Shown here: piece by piece, positions 8,280 to 17,700 of the stretch
Position numbering within the stretch: position 1 is the first letter of the stretch
How the letters are laid out: each line of letters starts with the position of its first letter
Assembly: GCA_964553925.1 (NCBI GenBank)
Contig: CAZKNR010000539.1
Coordinates: 11,778-75,777 of the forward strand
Direction: 5' to 3'
DNA length: 64,000 nucleotides
DNA from: DAISKN01 sp964553925
Lineage (GTDB): Bacteria; Acidobacteriota; Vicinamibacteria; Marinacidobacterales; SMYC01
Made by a program: the position numbers and the translations under genes
Notes under the pieces: generated by a model
The model's database searches: none
The model's input: the letters and a program-made list of their open reading frames with translations, nothing else
Told to the model about the DNA's origin: nothing

Positions 8280-9593
8280 ATGAAGTCCCGACGGACACTC
8301 GCGGCAATCGTTTTCGTCGCCGCGGCGGGCCTTGCCTTCGGATCCGCGAACGTCTTGTTCCTCAAGAACGGACGCCGCATCGTGGTCGATCGCTATTGGG
8401 AAGAGGGGGAGCAAATCTTCTACGAGAGGAACGGGAGCACGTTCGGATTTCCGCGCAAGCTCCTCGATAGGGTCGAGGGCGGTGAAGTTGCCAAGGAGGG
8501 CGCCGTCGCGATCGAGCGGTCCGGATTCGAGAACGCCGTCGTCCTCGAATCGGTTGCGGCCGCGCGCGAATCGGCGCGCGACGGCGACGTCGACCGGGCA
8601 GTCGATCAGTACCAGAGAGCCCTCGAGAGCGAGCCCCTGGCGCTCGATGCCCGCGTCGAGCTCGGGCGTCTCTATTTCGAGCGGGGTGACCTCGCCGAGG
8701 CGCAGAGCCAGTTCGAGCAGGCGAAGAGAATCGCGCCGGAGGATCTGCGCGCGCGGGAGGGCCTCGGAGACGTCTACTACCGGAGGCGGCGGCTCCCGCT
8801 CGCGATCCGGGAGTGGCAGGCTGCCCTCGAGATAAACCCCGATCCCCGCATTCTCTACAAGCTCAAGAAAGCTCTTCGGGAGAACAACGAGGACATCGAT
8901 TTCGAGGAGGTCTCGCATCCGCATTTTCTCATCCGATACGACGGGCAGGTGAACGAGGTCATCGGGCGCATCATGGCGGGGGCGCTCGAGAGCGAGTACC
9001 TCGATCTCACCGGGGCGCTCCGTTTCACTCCTCGCTCGCCGGTGAGGGTCACGCTTTACACCAACCAGGAGTTTCGCGATGTGACCCACGCCCCCGCCTG
9101 GGCCTCGGGGCTGAACGACGGCGAGATCAAGATCCCGGTGGAAGGCGTGACCGAGATGACGCCGAAGCTTCGCCGCGTGCTGAGGCACGAGCTCACCCAC
9201 AGTTTCGTCAACGCGATCACTTCCGGAAACTGCCCCTCCTGGTTTCACGAGGGAGTCGCGCAGCTCCAGGAAGGGAGCGGCCGCATCGACCCGTATCCGT
9301 ACTTGCGGGCGGCGCGGGCCGACGGAGGCCTCCTGCCGCTCTGGAGCCTCGAGGGGCCGCTCTTGAACTACTCGGAGGAGAAGGCCCTTCTCGCCTACTC
9401 CGAAGCTCTCGCGGCGACGGAGTATCTCGAGGCGCGCCGGGGCCGCTCGGGGCTTCTTCGAATCCTAGAGCTACTCTCTGAACGCCACACCATGAACGAC
9501 GCACTGAAGAAAGTCATCGGGCTCGACTACCAGGAGCTCCAGACCGCTTGGGAAGCGGACCTGGATAGATATGCTTCGAGAGACCGCCAGTAG
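8280..9593 (+). CDS. Exported TPR protein with peptidase MA-like metalloprotease domain
   Basis: A 437-residue protein with a signal peptide (KSRRTLAAIVFVAAAGLAFG). Two or three tetratricopeptide repeats follow (residues about 95-190). A gluzincin (peptidase MA-like) domain comes next with zinc motif HELTH in LRHELTHSFVNAI and the downstream glutamate in WFHEGVAQLQEG. It begins 15 bases after the DUF4388-SPOR gene and is probably in one transcript with it. Zinc-binding residues are intact, so it is probably an active periplasmic protease. Its substrate is unknown. Confidence 0.85.
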   Translation: MKSRRTLAAIVFVAAAGLAFGSANVLFLKNGRRIVVDRYWEEGEQIFYERNGSTFGFPRKLLDRVEGGEVAKEGAVAIERSGFENAVVLESVAAARESARDGDVDRAVDQYQRALESEPLALDARVELGRLYFERGDLAEAQSQFEQAKRIAPEDLRAREGLGDVYYRRRRLPLAIREWQAALEINPDPRILYKLKKALRENNEDIDFEEVSHPHFLIRYDGQVNEVIGRIMAGALESEYLDLTGALRFTPRSPVRVTLYTNQEFRDVTHAPAWASGLNDGEIKIPVEGVTEMTPKLRRVLRHELTHSFVNAITSGNCPSWFHEGVAQLQEGSGRIDPYPYLRAARADGGLLPLWSLEGPLLNYSEEKALLAYSEALAATEYLEARRGRSGLLRILELLSERHTMNDALKKVIGLDYQELQTAWEADLDRYASRDRQ

Positions 9594-9606
9594 AAACCAG
9601 GCCCGC

Positions 9607-10902
9607 TCAATCGTCCGTGGTTACTTGACGTTTTCTCTCGAGGGGCCCGAGTTCCGCCTCGAGCGCGGCTTTCCTGGCGTCGAAGTCCGCGCGGAACTCC
9701 GCGGGCACGGGCGGGCCCGGAGGGAAGATCTGCGTCAAGGGATTCACTGGCTTTCCGTGGCGCATCAGGCGGAAGTCCAGATGAGCGGCGGTCGCCGTTC
9801 CCGTGTCGCCGACGTAGCCGATGACCTCCTTCTGCGCGACCCGGGTTCCGACCGTAAGCCCCTTCGCGAACCTGGATAGATGGAGGTACTTCGAGGCATA
9901 GCCCATCTGGTGCTGCACCGTGACGGTATTCCCGCCGCCGCCGCGCCAGCCCCGATCCACGACCACGCCCGCGGCCACCGAGTAGACCGGAGTTCCCTTC
10001 CTCGCCGCGTAGTCGACGCCGAGGTGCGGCATCCGCCGCCGGTGAATCGGATGGAGCCGGTTGTACGAGAAGCCCGAGCTGATGCGGTCGAACTCGACCG
10101 GAGCCCGCAGAAACGCCTTCTTCAATGATTTGCCGTCGCTGTCGTAATAATCCCGTCTTCCCGCCGGGTCGTCGTAGAGAAACGCGCTGAAAACGCGCTC
10201 CCCTCCGGCGCCTTCCAGGTTCGACACGTACCGCGCGGCACGGAGGTCGCCGTACCCAACGAACTCGCCCTCCCGGTAGAGTTTCTCGACGAGCAGGCTG
10301 AACCGGTCGCCTTGCCGGCTCTGGGTATGGAAATCGAAGTCCCAGGAGAAGACGTTTGCGAAGGCGACGGTGAGAGGCGCTTCTTCCCCCAGCTCCGCCA
10401 TGCTGAGGAAGAGATTGCCCTCGAGGGCTCCCGAGACCGCGACGGTGCGGCGCTCGAGATCGACCGCGGTCCGCTCCGACTGCCATCCCCGATCGGAGCG
10501 CATGAGAAGGACCCGCTCGAAATCTCCGTGATGCACGAGAACCGACGCGGGACCGCCGACTCCGAAGCGGATCATCACCTCGTCGTCCTCGCGGAGGTGG
10601 CGGACGTCCATCACCGCCGAGAGCGCGCGACCCATCTCGTGGATCTCGAGACCGTCGAAGCCGTTTCTCGCGAGGACGCTCGAGAGCGTATCCCCTTTTC
10701 CGAAACGGTCGGGGATTGCGAGAGCGTTGTCGTCCGGGCTCCTGCCTGCGACGTTCGGCGCCGCCTCGACGGTGGAAGCGACCTCGGGAAGGGGGCCAAG
10801 ACTGGAAACGCCGAAGAGCCACAAAGCTCCCGCCCAGGCGGCGAGAGAAGCGAGAAGCCAGGAACCGATCGGTTTCACCGCCTTCACGAACGAGCGTTTC
10901 AT
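9607..10902 (-). CDS. M23 family murein endopeptidase (MepM-like)
   Basis: A 431-residue envelope protein with an N-terminal membrane anchor (residues about 9-33), an OapA/LysM-like middle beginning at KGDTLSSVLARNGFDG, and a C-terminal LytM domain. The zinc motif HLGVDYA is present; the second motif reads AHLDFRL, HxD rather than the common HxH. Members cut peptide cross-links in peptidoglycan. Its ATG overlaps the epimerase stop by one base (TGATG), so the two are coupled. Confidence 0.9.
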   Translation of the reverse strand: MKRSFVKAVKPIGSWLLASLAAWAGALWLFGVSSLGPLPEVASTVEAAPNVAGRSPDDNALAIPDRFGKGDTLSSVLARNGFDGLEIHEMGRALSAVMDVRHLREDDEVMIRFGVGGPASVLVHHGDFERVLLMRSDRGWQSERTAVDLERRTVAVSGALEGNLFLSMAELGEEAPLTVAFANVFSWDFDFHTQSRQGDRFSLLVEKLYREGEFVGYGDLRAARYVSNLEGAGGERVFSAFLYDDPAGRRDYYDSDGKSLKKAFLRAPVEFDRISSGFSYNRLHPIHRRRMPHLGVDYAARKGTPVYSVAAGVVVDRGWRGGGGNTVTVQHQMGYASKYLHLSRFAKGLTVGTRVAQKEVIGYVGDTGTATAAHLDFRLMRHGKPVNPLTQIFPPGPPVPAEFRADFDARKAALEAELGPLERKRQVTTDD

Positions 10903-11864
10903 CAGGAACGTGCGTTCGTCGACACTGGGTCGCGGAGGATGCCGTAGTACGAAAGAGTCCGGCGAAGGCCTTCTCGCAAATCGACCGCGGGATCGTAGCC
11001 CAGCTCCTTCCGCGCGCGCCCGATGTCGGCAAGAGAGTGGGGCACGTCCCCCGAGCGGGAGGGCTCGTATCGCGGCGCGAGCTTCGAACCCGAGAGCTCC
11101 GCCATGACCCGCCAGAGCTCGTTCACCGAGACGCGGGTAGCGCAGCCGATGTTATAGACCGATCCCGCGGCCTCGGGCTTCTCGGTGGCGGCGAAGTTCG
11201 CCCGGGCGACGTTCTCTATGTAGGTGAAGTCGCGCGTCTGCTCGCCGTCGCCGTGGATCGTCGGGGGCGAGCCGGACCGGATGGCGTCGATGAAACGGCT
11301 CACGACTCCCGAGTACGGAGAGTTCGGATCCTGACGGGGACCGAATACGTTGAAATACCGAAGCGAGACGGTCTCGAGACCATAGAGGTGGTGGAACACC
11401 AGCGCGTACTGCTCGGCGGAAAGCTTCGACACCGCGTACGGCGACAGCGGCTCCGTCGGCATCGACTCGACCTTCGGGAGCGCGGGGTTCGCGCCGTATA
11501 CCGAGGACGAAGAGGCGTAGACCAGCCGGCGCACGCCCGCCTCGGCGGCGCATTTCAGGAGCCGGAGCGTTCCGGTCGCGTTCGACTCGTGGGACTCCAG
11601 GGGAAATTCGACCGAGCGCGGCACCGAGGGGATCGCCGCCTGATGGAGTACGAAATCGACGCCAGCGACCGCGGCCTCGACGACGCCCGGAGACGACAGG
11701 CTTCCCTGGACGACCTCGATCTTCCCCTCCACCTCGGAGAGGTTCTCACGCTTGCCCGTGGAGAAATTATCGAGCACGCGCACGCGATCGCCGCGCTCGA
11801 GGAAGAAGCGAACCAGGTGGGAGCCGATGAAGCCAGCTCCCCCGGTAACCAGATACGTGGGCAA
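10902..11864 (-). CDS. NAD-dependent nucleotide-sugar 4-epimerase (WbpP/GalE-like SDR)
   Basis: A 320-residue extended short-chain dehydrogenase. Motifs seen are TGGAGFIGSHLV (NAD binding), a serine segment YASSSSVYG, the catalytic YAVSK, and the sugar-site segment SLRYFNVFGPRQDPNSPYSGV. The last segment is typical of UDP-GlcNAc/UDP-hexuronic acid 4-epimerases of the WbpP group. It probably supplies a sugar for surface polysaccharide; the exact substrate cannot be read. Translationally coupled to the downstream M23 peptidase gene. Confidence 0.9.
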   Translation of the reverse strand: MPTYLVTGGAGFIGSHLVRFFLERGDRVRVLDNFSTGKRENLSEVEGKIEVVQGSLSSPGVVEAAVAGVDFVLHQAAIPSVPRSVEFPLESHESNATGTLRLLKCAAEAGVRRLVYASSSSVYGANPALPKVESMPTEPLSPYAVSKLSAEQYALVFHHLYGLETVSLRYFNVFGPRQDPNSPYSGVVSRFIDAIRSGSPPTIHGDGEQTRDFTYIENVARANFAATEKPEAAGSVYNIGCATRVSVNELWRVMAELSGSKLAPRYEPSRSGDVPHSLADIGRARKELGYDPAVDLREGLRRTLSYYGILRDPVSTNARS

Positions 11865-12047
11865 TGTGCCGCCTTTCTCGGAGCAGGTTTCAGTTTAGGA
11901 GGAGGTCCTCCGGGCGTCAACCGAGAGGCAGCCAAAAGAGGCGTCCCTCGCGGCTCGCCTCCCGCATGTGTTACGATACAACGAGTTACCAGTTTCACTT
12001 CCGAACCGCCGCGCGGCGGAGCGTCTCATCCCGGAGCACTTCGAAAA

Positions 12048-13712
12048 TTGCAGGGCGATCTGACCCGCGACGCACTTGGCGACGTAATCCGGAAACTGTA
12101 CGTCGACCGAAGAAGCGGCATCCTCCACATCACCCAGGACAAGACGAGCAAGCGGATTTACTTCCGCAAGGGCTCGATGATCTTCGCGAACTCGGACGTC
12201 GACACCGACCGTCTGGGCGAGTTCCTCATCCGCCAGCAGCTCATCGACCGCGCGGGTTTCGAGAGGGCGTCCAAGGTAATGAAGGAGAACGGAAGCCGTC
12301 TCGGGCGGACGCTGGTTGAGCTCGGCTTCGCGACCCCGGAGGAGATGGAGGGCAAGGTGGTGGAGCAGATCCAGGCCATCATCTACTCCCTCTTCAGCTG
12401 GGCATCGGGTGAGTACCGCTTCGAGCAGCACGAGAGCCCGGTGGACGAGGACATCGTGCTGAACCTTTCGACCGCCGACATCATCCTCGAGGGTACGCGG
12501 CGCCTGGACGACATGGAAAAGGTGCGCCGCGCGCTCGGGGACCCGAGCCGCGTTCTCCAGACCACGGAGGATCCACTTCTCCTCTACCAGAAGATGAGCA
12601 CGCTCTCCCAGTCGGAGTACTTCATCCTGTCGCGCGTCGACGGCCTTAGCTCGATTGTGGACATCCTGTCGATCTCGCCCATCGGCGAGGAGCCGACCCT
12701 GCGCTGCATCTACGGTCTCGTTTCGGCAGGAGTCATCGAGCCCAAGGGTGGTGCTTCACCGCTCGGCGAGGACGTGGCGAAGGCCGCGGCTTCGGCGCCC
12801 CCGCCTCGAGCGGCGCCATCGGCCGCGGCTCCGCCACGGCCGGCCCCCGAGTACAGACCACCGCCCCCCTCACCTCCTCCGCCTCCAAGGGTCGAAACCC
12901 GAAAGCCCGAAGTCCCGGCCGGAAAGCCGAAGACCGAGCCTCCGGCGGAGCCCTCGGGTCCCAGCCCCGAGGAGATCGCGGTGCGCAAAGACATCCTCGA
13001 GAAGCACGCCTCACTCCGCGAGGCGACGCTCTACGATCTCCTCAGCATCACCATCACCGCGAACGATGGCGAGGTCAAGAAGGGCTATTACGCGATGGCG
13101 AAGAAGTACCACCCGGACCGCCATCACTCGCCCTACCTCCGGGACGTGCACGGTCTCCTCGAGGAGCTCTTCGGGAAAATCACCGACGCCTATCAGATGC
13201 TCTCGAGCCCGCTCGAGCGCAACCGCTACGACGCCAAGATCCGGGCGGAGGGCCCCGCGGCCGTTCTCGCCGTCGGCGGCACCCCGACGTCCGTAGAAGC
13301 GAACGAGGGCGCCCGGAGGCGCGCGGCCGAGGAGCTATTCAAGGAAGGCAAGCGCCACTTCGACGAGATGCACTTCTTCGACGCCATCCAGTGCCTGCGG
13401 GAGGCGGTGCGGCTCTTCCCCAAGAAGAACTACCACAAGCTCCTGGCGCAGGCGCTGATGAAGAACCCGTTGTGGCTTCGAGAGGCCGAAGAGCATTTTC
13501 GCCTCGCGCTCAAGATGGACCAGTTCGACGCCGAGTGTTACATCGGGCTCGGGGACATCTACGAGATCGAAGGAATGGGCACGAGGGCCCAAAAGATGTA
13601 CGAGCAGGCCGCGACCTACGACCCCGAGAACGAAACGGCCCAGAACAAGACGGGCAAACGCGGCGCTCAGGGCGGCGCCCTCAAGAAGCTCTTCGGCCGG
13701 AAGAAGGAGTAG
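12048..13712 (+). CDS. DUF4388-DnaJ-TPR fusion protein
   Basis: A 554-residue cytoplasmic protein. The N-terminal DUF4388 domain spans about 1-100 (LQGDLTRDALGDVIRKLYV; IYFRKGSMIFANSD). A winged-helix-like middle follows, then a Pro/Ala-rich linker. A J domain with intact HPD sits in MAKKYHPDRHH, and tetratricopeptide repeats follow (KEGKRHFDEMHFFDAIQCLR onward). The frame is open for kilobases upstream by GC bias, but TTG 12048, with GGAG at 12033-12036, is directly ahead of the domain. The J domain implies interaction with an Hsp70; the role is unknown, and similar fusions occur in motility and polarity regulators. Confidence 0.85.
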   Translation: MQGDLTRDALGDVIRKLYVDRRSGILHITQDKTSKRIYFRKGSMIFANSDVDTDRLGEFLIRQQLIDRAGFERASKVMKENGSRLGRTLVELGFATPEEMEGKVVEQIQAIIYSLFSWASGEYRFEQHESPVDEDIVLNLSTADIILEGTRRLDDMEKVRRALGDPSRVLQTTEDPLLLYQKMSTLSQSEYFILSRVDGLSSIVDILSISPIGEEPTLRCIYGLVSAGVIEPKGGASPLGEDVAKAAASAPPPRAAPSAAAPPRPAPEYRPPPPSPPPPPRVETRKPEVPAGKPKTEPPAEPSGPSPEEIAVRKDILEKHASLREATLYDLLSITITANDGEVKKGYYAMAKKYHPDRHHSPYLRDVHGLLEELFGKITDAYQMLSSPLERNRYDAKIRAEGPAAVLAVGGTPTSVEANEGARRRAAEELFKEGKRHFDEMHFFDAIQCLREAVRLFPKKNYHKLLAQALMKNPLWLREAEEHFRLALKMDQFDAECYIGLGDIYEIEGMGTRAQKMYEQAATYDPENETAQNKTGKRGAQGGALKKLFGRKKE

Positions 13713-13859
13713 TCGCCAGCTCCCGCCGCGTCGGGCACCCCGTCCAACCGCTGCTCCCTCCCGCAGCTCATTGACGAAGCCGTCGATGCTTGCTAGCCTG
13801 AAACCATAGGTCGACAACTCATCTCGAGACAAAACGGCTCCCGAGGAAAGGAGAGCGCG

Positions 13860-14351
13860 GTGACTGGACGTTTCTTTCTCGCGGTCTTGGTGTCCGGCGT
13901 GATGGCGGGTGCGGCGCTCGGCCAGGAGCTCGGAGCTCGCTCCTACGGCGTGCGCGGCGGGATAAACATAAACCCGGACCAGTTCAATTTTGGAGCCCAC
14001 GTGGACGCGGGAACTCTCACCTCGCGGATCCGTCTCCAGCCGAGCTTCGAGCTGGGCCTGGGAAACGGCGTCGTCCTCGCCTCTCTGAACTTCGACGCGC
14101 ACTACCTCTTCTCCGCGAGGAAGTTTCGCCCCTACGCGGGCGGCGGGCTGGGGTTGAACTTCAGCGACGTTCGAAGCGGCATCGGCCGGAGCGACGGTCT
14201 GAACATCGAGCCCGTCCTGAATCTGGTCGGTGGCGTGGAGTGGGGAGCGCCTCGAGCCCGCTCGCAGGCGTTTCGTCGGTATCTCCTGGAGGCCCGCGTC
14301 GGCATGGGCGACACGCCTGAGCTCAAGCTCGTCGCCGGCCTCAATTTCTAA
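13860..14351 (+). CDS. Small outer-membrane beta-barrel protein (OmpA/OprF-like porin fold)
   Basis: A 163-residue protein with a GTG start and a strong AGGAGA site. A signal peptide ends near GAALGQ, and alternating beta-strand sequence continues to the C-terminal LVAGLNF, which ends in Phe as outer-membrane barrels do. An eight-stranded barrel is likely. No enzymatic motif is seen. Function is unknown. Confidence 0.75.
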   Translation: MTGRFFLAVLVSGVMAGAALGQELGARSYGVRGGININPDQFNFGAHVDAGTLTSRIRLQPSFELGLGNGVVLASLNFDAHYLFSARKFRPYAGGGLGLNFSDVRSGIGRSDGLNIEPVLNLVGGVEWGAPRARSQAFRRYLLEARVGMGDTPELKLVAGLNF

Positions 14352-14507
14352 CGCCGCGGTGCGGTGATTCGCCCACGTTCCCAGAGGTGATCTGGATCAT
14401 CTCAAGGGAACCCACTCTTTGCGATGATCCAAGTATCCGCGCCGAACTTAAAGACGTGAAATGAGGCTCGCTCTCGAACCCCTGGGAGAGTGTGCCGAGG
14501 GTAAACC

Positions 14508-15362
14508 ATGAGCACGAAACCGATCCTTTCGGCCGCCCTTTGCCTGGTGATTGCTGGCTGTGATTTCAACCCGACGTCCTCGTTCGAGGGGTTCGAGGGC
14601 GGCGGCGCCACGCTCTCCGGCAGATTCGAGGGCAGCTCCGTCACCTCCATGGCCGGAGGTTCGCTCAAGTCGCAGAGCGCGCCCGCGGCTTCCGCTGCCG
14701 ATGGCGTTACCGTCGTCGTCTACGACCAGGACGGAAGCGAGCTCGGAAGCGTCGACGTCGTCGACGGCGCTTTCACCCTTCGTGGGCTCCCCGAGACGTT
14801 CGTCCTGACGTTCAAAGACGAGAGCGGAAATCTGCTCGGTGACCCAATGACGTTCGGCGGCGTCGCGCCCAATCAGGAAATCGACATCGTCGTCGATATC
14901 GTGGGCGGCGAAGTGGTCCTCATCGAGGAGAAACGCACCGGGATCGGCCACCAGGGATCCGACGGGATCGAGATCGAAGGGGTGGCACGGAGCATCGTCG
15001 TCTCCTCCAACCCCATGACCGGTTCCCTGGATGTGAACGACTATCACGTCCTCTCACGAGCCGGCGAGACCTCGATCCGAAAAGGCAATCGAAGCCTGAC
15101 GCTCGCGGACCTCAGGGGAGGGGATCGGGTTCACGTTCGCGGCGTGTTCGACGGCGAAGACGGCGACGTCCTCGCTCACGAGATCAAGCTGCAGGAGGAA
15201 GAAGAGGACGCTGACGGAGCGCCTTCGGCCTGCAACTATCGCGACCCGGCGAAGCCGAACCACATCCTCGTTTGCCACAATGGCCGAACCTTGTCCATCG
15301 CCCCCGATGCCTGGCCCGGCCACGCGGGCCACGGAGACACCTGCGGTCCCTGCGGTCCATAG
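14508..15362 (+). CDS. Lipoprotein with DUF5666-like domain
   Basis: A 284-residue lipoprotein; the lipobox LVIAGC places the lipidated Cys near residue 19. A carboxypeptidase-regulatory-like beta domain (VTVVVYDQDGSELGSVDVVDGAF) is followed by a DUF5666-like region (VEGVA-type strand, LRGGDRVHVRGVFDG). The C-terminus is Cys/His-rich, with CNYRD, HILVCHNG and CGPCGP. Surface location is likely. The ATG lies 156 bases after the barrel gene, so they may be separate units. Confidence 0.72.
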   Translation: MSTKPILSAALCLVIAGCDFNPTSSFEGFEGGGATLSGRFEGSSVTSMAGGSLKSQSAPAASAADGVTVVVYDQDGSELGSVDVVDGAFTLRGLPETFVLTFKDESGNLLGDPMTFGGVAPNQEIDIVVDIVGGEVVLIEEKRTGIGHQGSDGIEIEGVARSIVVSSNPMTGSLDVNDYHVLSRAGETSIRKGNRSLTLADLRGGDRVHVRGVFDGEDGDVLAHEIKLQEEEEDADGAPSACNYRDPAKPNHILVCHNGRTLSIAPDAWPGHAGHGDTCGPCGP

Positions 15363-15377
15363 CGGCACCTGAAGAAA

Positions 15378-15777
15378 CCTGCTCGAGCCGGTCGTAAGCC
15401 GAATTCTGTTCCTTCCGCGGGTCGCCCCGCGAAAGGCGACGATCATTTCTCTAGCCGGACGATTGCTCGCCCGATCGAGCGACCTACCCGGAAGCATCGG
15501 ACGGGCAGCCCTCGAACGCTTCCCTATTTGGTCTTGCTCCGTGTGGGGTTTACCCTGCCTTGGATGTCACCACCCAAGCGGTGCGCTCTTACCGCACCTT
15601 TTCACCCTTACCGCTTCTTTTGGAAGCGGCGGTATGTTTTCTGTGGCACTTTCCTTCCGGTCACCCGGACTGGCCATTAGCCAGCACACCGCCCTTTGGA
15701 GTTCGGACTTTCCTCTCGCCATCCCCTCGGTCGAAACCAAGGAGAGAGCCAGCGACCATCTGACCGGCTCGAGCAGG
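15378..15777 (-). ncRNA. rnpB: RNase P RNA (bacterial type A)
   Basis: Catalytic RNA that matures tRNA 5' ends. On the minus strand conserved blocks appear in order: GAGAGGAAAGTCCGAACTCC near the 5' end, GGTAAACCCCACACGGAGCA, the CCAAATAGGG segment, and ACAGAATTCGGCTTACGACC at the 3' end. The terminal helix P1 is a perfect 16-bp pairing of 15762-15777 with 15378-15393, which sets the ends. It begins 33 bases after the ntrC-like stop on the same strand, so its promoter may lie in the end of that gene. Confidence 0.96.
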
Positions 15778-15810
15778 CACGGGCATTATGCGCACGCCGC
15801 TGCCGCTCCT

Positions 15811-17175
15811 TCAACCGTCTCGTTCCTGGGAGATCTTGTACTGCTCGAGCTTCTTGTAGAGATTGCTGCGCGGGGTGCCGATGACCTGCGCGGTCTGGGA
15901 GATGTTCCAGCCGTTCTCGCGGAGCTTCGAGACCAAAAAAGCCCTCTCGCTCGTTTCCTTGAACTCCCTCAGTGTCGACGTTCCGTCGCCTTCCGCCTGC
16001 GTCTCCTCCCCGTAGCGGATGTTCTCGGGGAGATCGGGGATTCCGATGGTATCGCCCGGCGCCATGATGAGGAGCCGCTCGACCGTATTGCGGAGCTCGC
16101 GAACGTTTCCGTTCCAGGCGTAGGAGGAGAGCCGCTCTCTCGCTTCGGCGGAGAAACCCTTGGACCTCAGGTTGTCTTCCGAGGCAAAGGTCTGGACGAA
16201 GTGCGAGATGAGAGGCTCGATGTCCTCGCGCCGCTCCCTCAGCGACGGCGTGTGGATGGGGATGACCGAAAGCCGAAAGAAGAGATCCTCCCGGAACGTC
16301 CCGGCCTCGATCTCGCTCTTGAGGTCCTTGTTGGTCGCGGCGAGCACCCTCACGTCGACTTTAATCGTGGTCTGAGAGCCCACGCGCTCGACCTCGCCCT
16401 CCTGGAGGACCCGGAGGACTTTTGCCTGGGTGCGGGCGCTCATGTCGCCCACCTCGTCGAGGAAGATGGTTCCCCGGTGAGCTTGCTCGAACTTGCCGAT
16501 CTGTTTCGCCGTCGCCCCGGTGAACGACCCCTTCTCGTGCCCGAAGAGCTCGCTCTCGATGAGATCCTCGGGAATCGCGGCACAGTTCACCTGCACGAAA
16601 GGTCCGCGCGAGCGCTGGCTGTTCGTGTGGATCGCCCGGGCCACGAGCTCTTTTCCCGTGCCCGACTCTCCGGTGATGAGCACGGTAGCGTTCGTGGGCG
16701 CCGACCGCTTGATGGCCTCCCGCACTTTCTCGAGCGCCATGGAAGGTCCGACCATCTGATAGCGGCGCTCGAACTTCAGCCGGAGCCGGCCGACCTCCTC
16801 CTCGAGCTCTTTGCGATTGAGCGCGTTTCGAACCGCGAGAAGAACGCGCTCCGTCTCGAGCGGTTTTTCGATGAAGTCGAAGGCACCGAGCTTCGTCGCC
16901 TGAACCGCCGTCTGGATGGTCCCGTGCCCGCTCACCACGATCACCGGCGGGAACGGCGGCTTCTCCCCGAGCTTCTCCAGCACCTCGAGCCCGTCCATCC
17001 CCGGCATCTTGATGTCGAGAAAGACGAGGTCCGGCGGCTCCCGCTCGATGAGGACGAGTCCTTCCTGCCCCGACGAGGCCTCGGAGACGTCGTAGCCCTC
17101 GTACTCGAGGGCCATGCGGAGCGTTTTACGGATGGGCTCTTCGTCGTCGACGACGAGAATGCGAGGCTTGAGCAT
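15811..17175 (-). CDS. Sigma-54-dependent response regulator (NtrC/AtoC family)
   Basis: A 454-residue regulator. The receiver domain (1-120) has the phospho-acceptor Asp in VFLDIKMPG and acidic residues VVDDEEP. The AAA+ domain has Walker A GESGTGKE, the sigma-54 contact loop GSFTGA (the family usually has GAFTGA) and Walker B GTIFLDEVGD. A Fis-type HTH is at the C-terminus (WNISQTAQVIGTPRSNLYKKL). A partner kinase is not adjacent. A decayed partial copy of the same gene family lies 0.8 kb away at 17984-18240. Confidence 0.95.
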   Translation of the reverse strand: MLKPRILVVDDEEPIRKTLRMALEYEGYDVSEASSGQEGLVLIEREPPDLVFLDIKMPGMDGLEVLEKLGEKPPFPPVIVVSGHGTIQTAVQATKLGAFDFIEKPLETERVLLAVRNALNRKELEEEVGRLRLKFERRYQMVGPSMALEKVREAIKRSAPTNATVLITGESGTGKELVARAIHTNSQRSRGPFVQVNCAAIPEDLIESELFGHEKGSFTGATAKQIGKFEQAHRGTIFLDEVGDMSARTQAKVLRVLQEGEVERVGSQTTIKVDVRVLAATNKDLKSEIEAGTFREDLFFRLSVIPIHTPSLRERREDIEPLISHFVQTFASEDNLRSKGFSAEARERLSSYAWNGNVRELRNTVERLLIMAPGDTIGIPDLPENIRYGEETQAEGDGTSTLREFKETSERAFLVSKLRENGWNISQTAQVIGTPRSNLYKKLEQYKISQERDG

Positions 17176-17370
17176 GTTCCAGGATCGTTTTTTTCGGAGT
17201 ATAGCACGCGGTTAAGGAGACCCTTGCGGGTCCAAGAATGGGCGGATTCGTCGGCCGGACCCCAAGGGTTTTGTTGCGGAAAGTTCGGAGAGGATCTCTC
17301 GCTCTCTCCCTCCGCGCTGATAGGGTCCCTCACTTGACTTTCTGCCATGGGGTCTGTCAAGACCTGACCG

Positions 17371-17697
17371 ATGAGGCTGCCGAATGGTGAGCGCGCGGAT
17401 CTCGGGACCAAGCTCGAGGAGTACGTTCTGAACACTGCGCACCGTGAGGGACGACATAAGGCGCGCGTCTTCGAATCCGCTCTCGGGATCACGCTCGCGA
17501 ATCGGGAGTTACTGCGCCAGGCCATCCTTTCTGCGGCCGCGAATTCGGACCAAGCCGAGCCACGTGGAGACAACGGACATGGCGCGGTGTATTCGTTGCA
17601 GTTCCCCGTGGAAACGCCGAAGGGTAGTGCCGTGGTGCTAACGTGGATCGTGCGCCATGGGGACTTTCCTCGCATGACGACGTGTTATATAGTCTAG
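17371..17697 (+). CDS. DUF6883 domain protein
   Basis: A 108-residue protein that matches the DUF6883 pattern: RLPNGERADLGTKLEEYVLN, HREGRHKARVFESALGI, and the end WIVRHGDFPRMTTCYIV. No function is established that I can name. The stop is three bases before the DUF4926 gene, a pairing I recognise as recurrent, so the two probably act together. The gene opens a small accessory patch ending at the tRNA-Ser fragment. Confidence 0.8.
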   Translation: MRLPNGERADLGTKLEEYVLNTAHREGRHKARVFESALGITLANRELLRQAILSAAANSDQAEPRGDNGHGAVYSLQFPVETPKGSAVVLTWIVRHGDFPRMTTCYIV

Positions 17698-17700
17698 ACA

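Noticed and set aside
6399..9248. A 949-residue minus-strand frame
   Set aside because: Antisense shadow of the DUF4388-SPOR and peptidase genes; composition is charged low-complexity typical of shadows.
10716..12047. N-terminal extension of the DUF4388-DnaJ gene
   Set aside because: It is antisense to the epimerase and M23 genes and has no protein-like character; it arises from GC-biased codon use.
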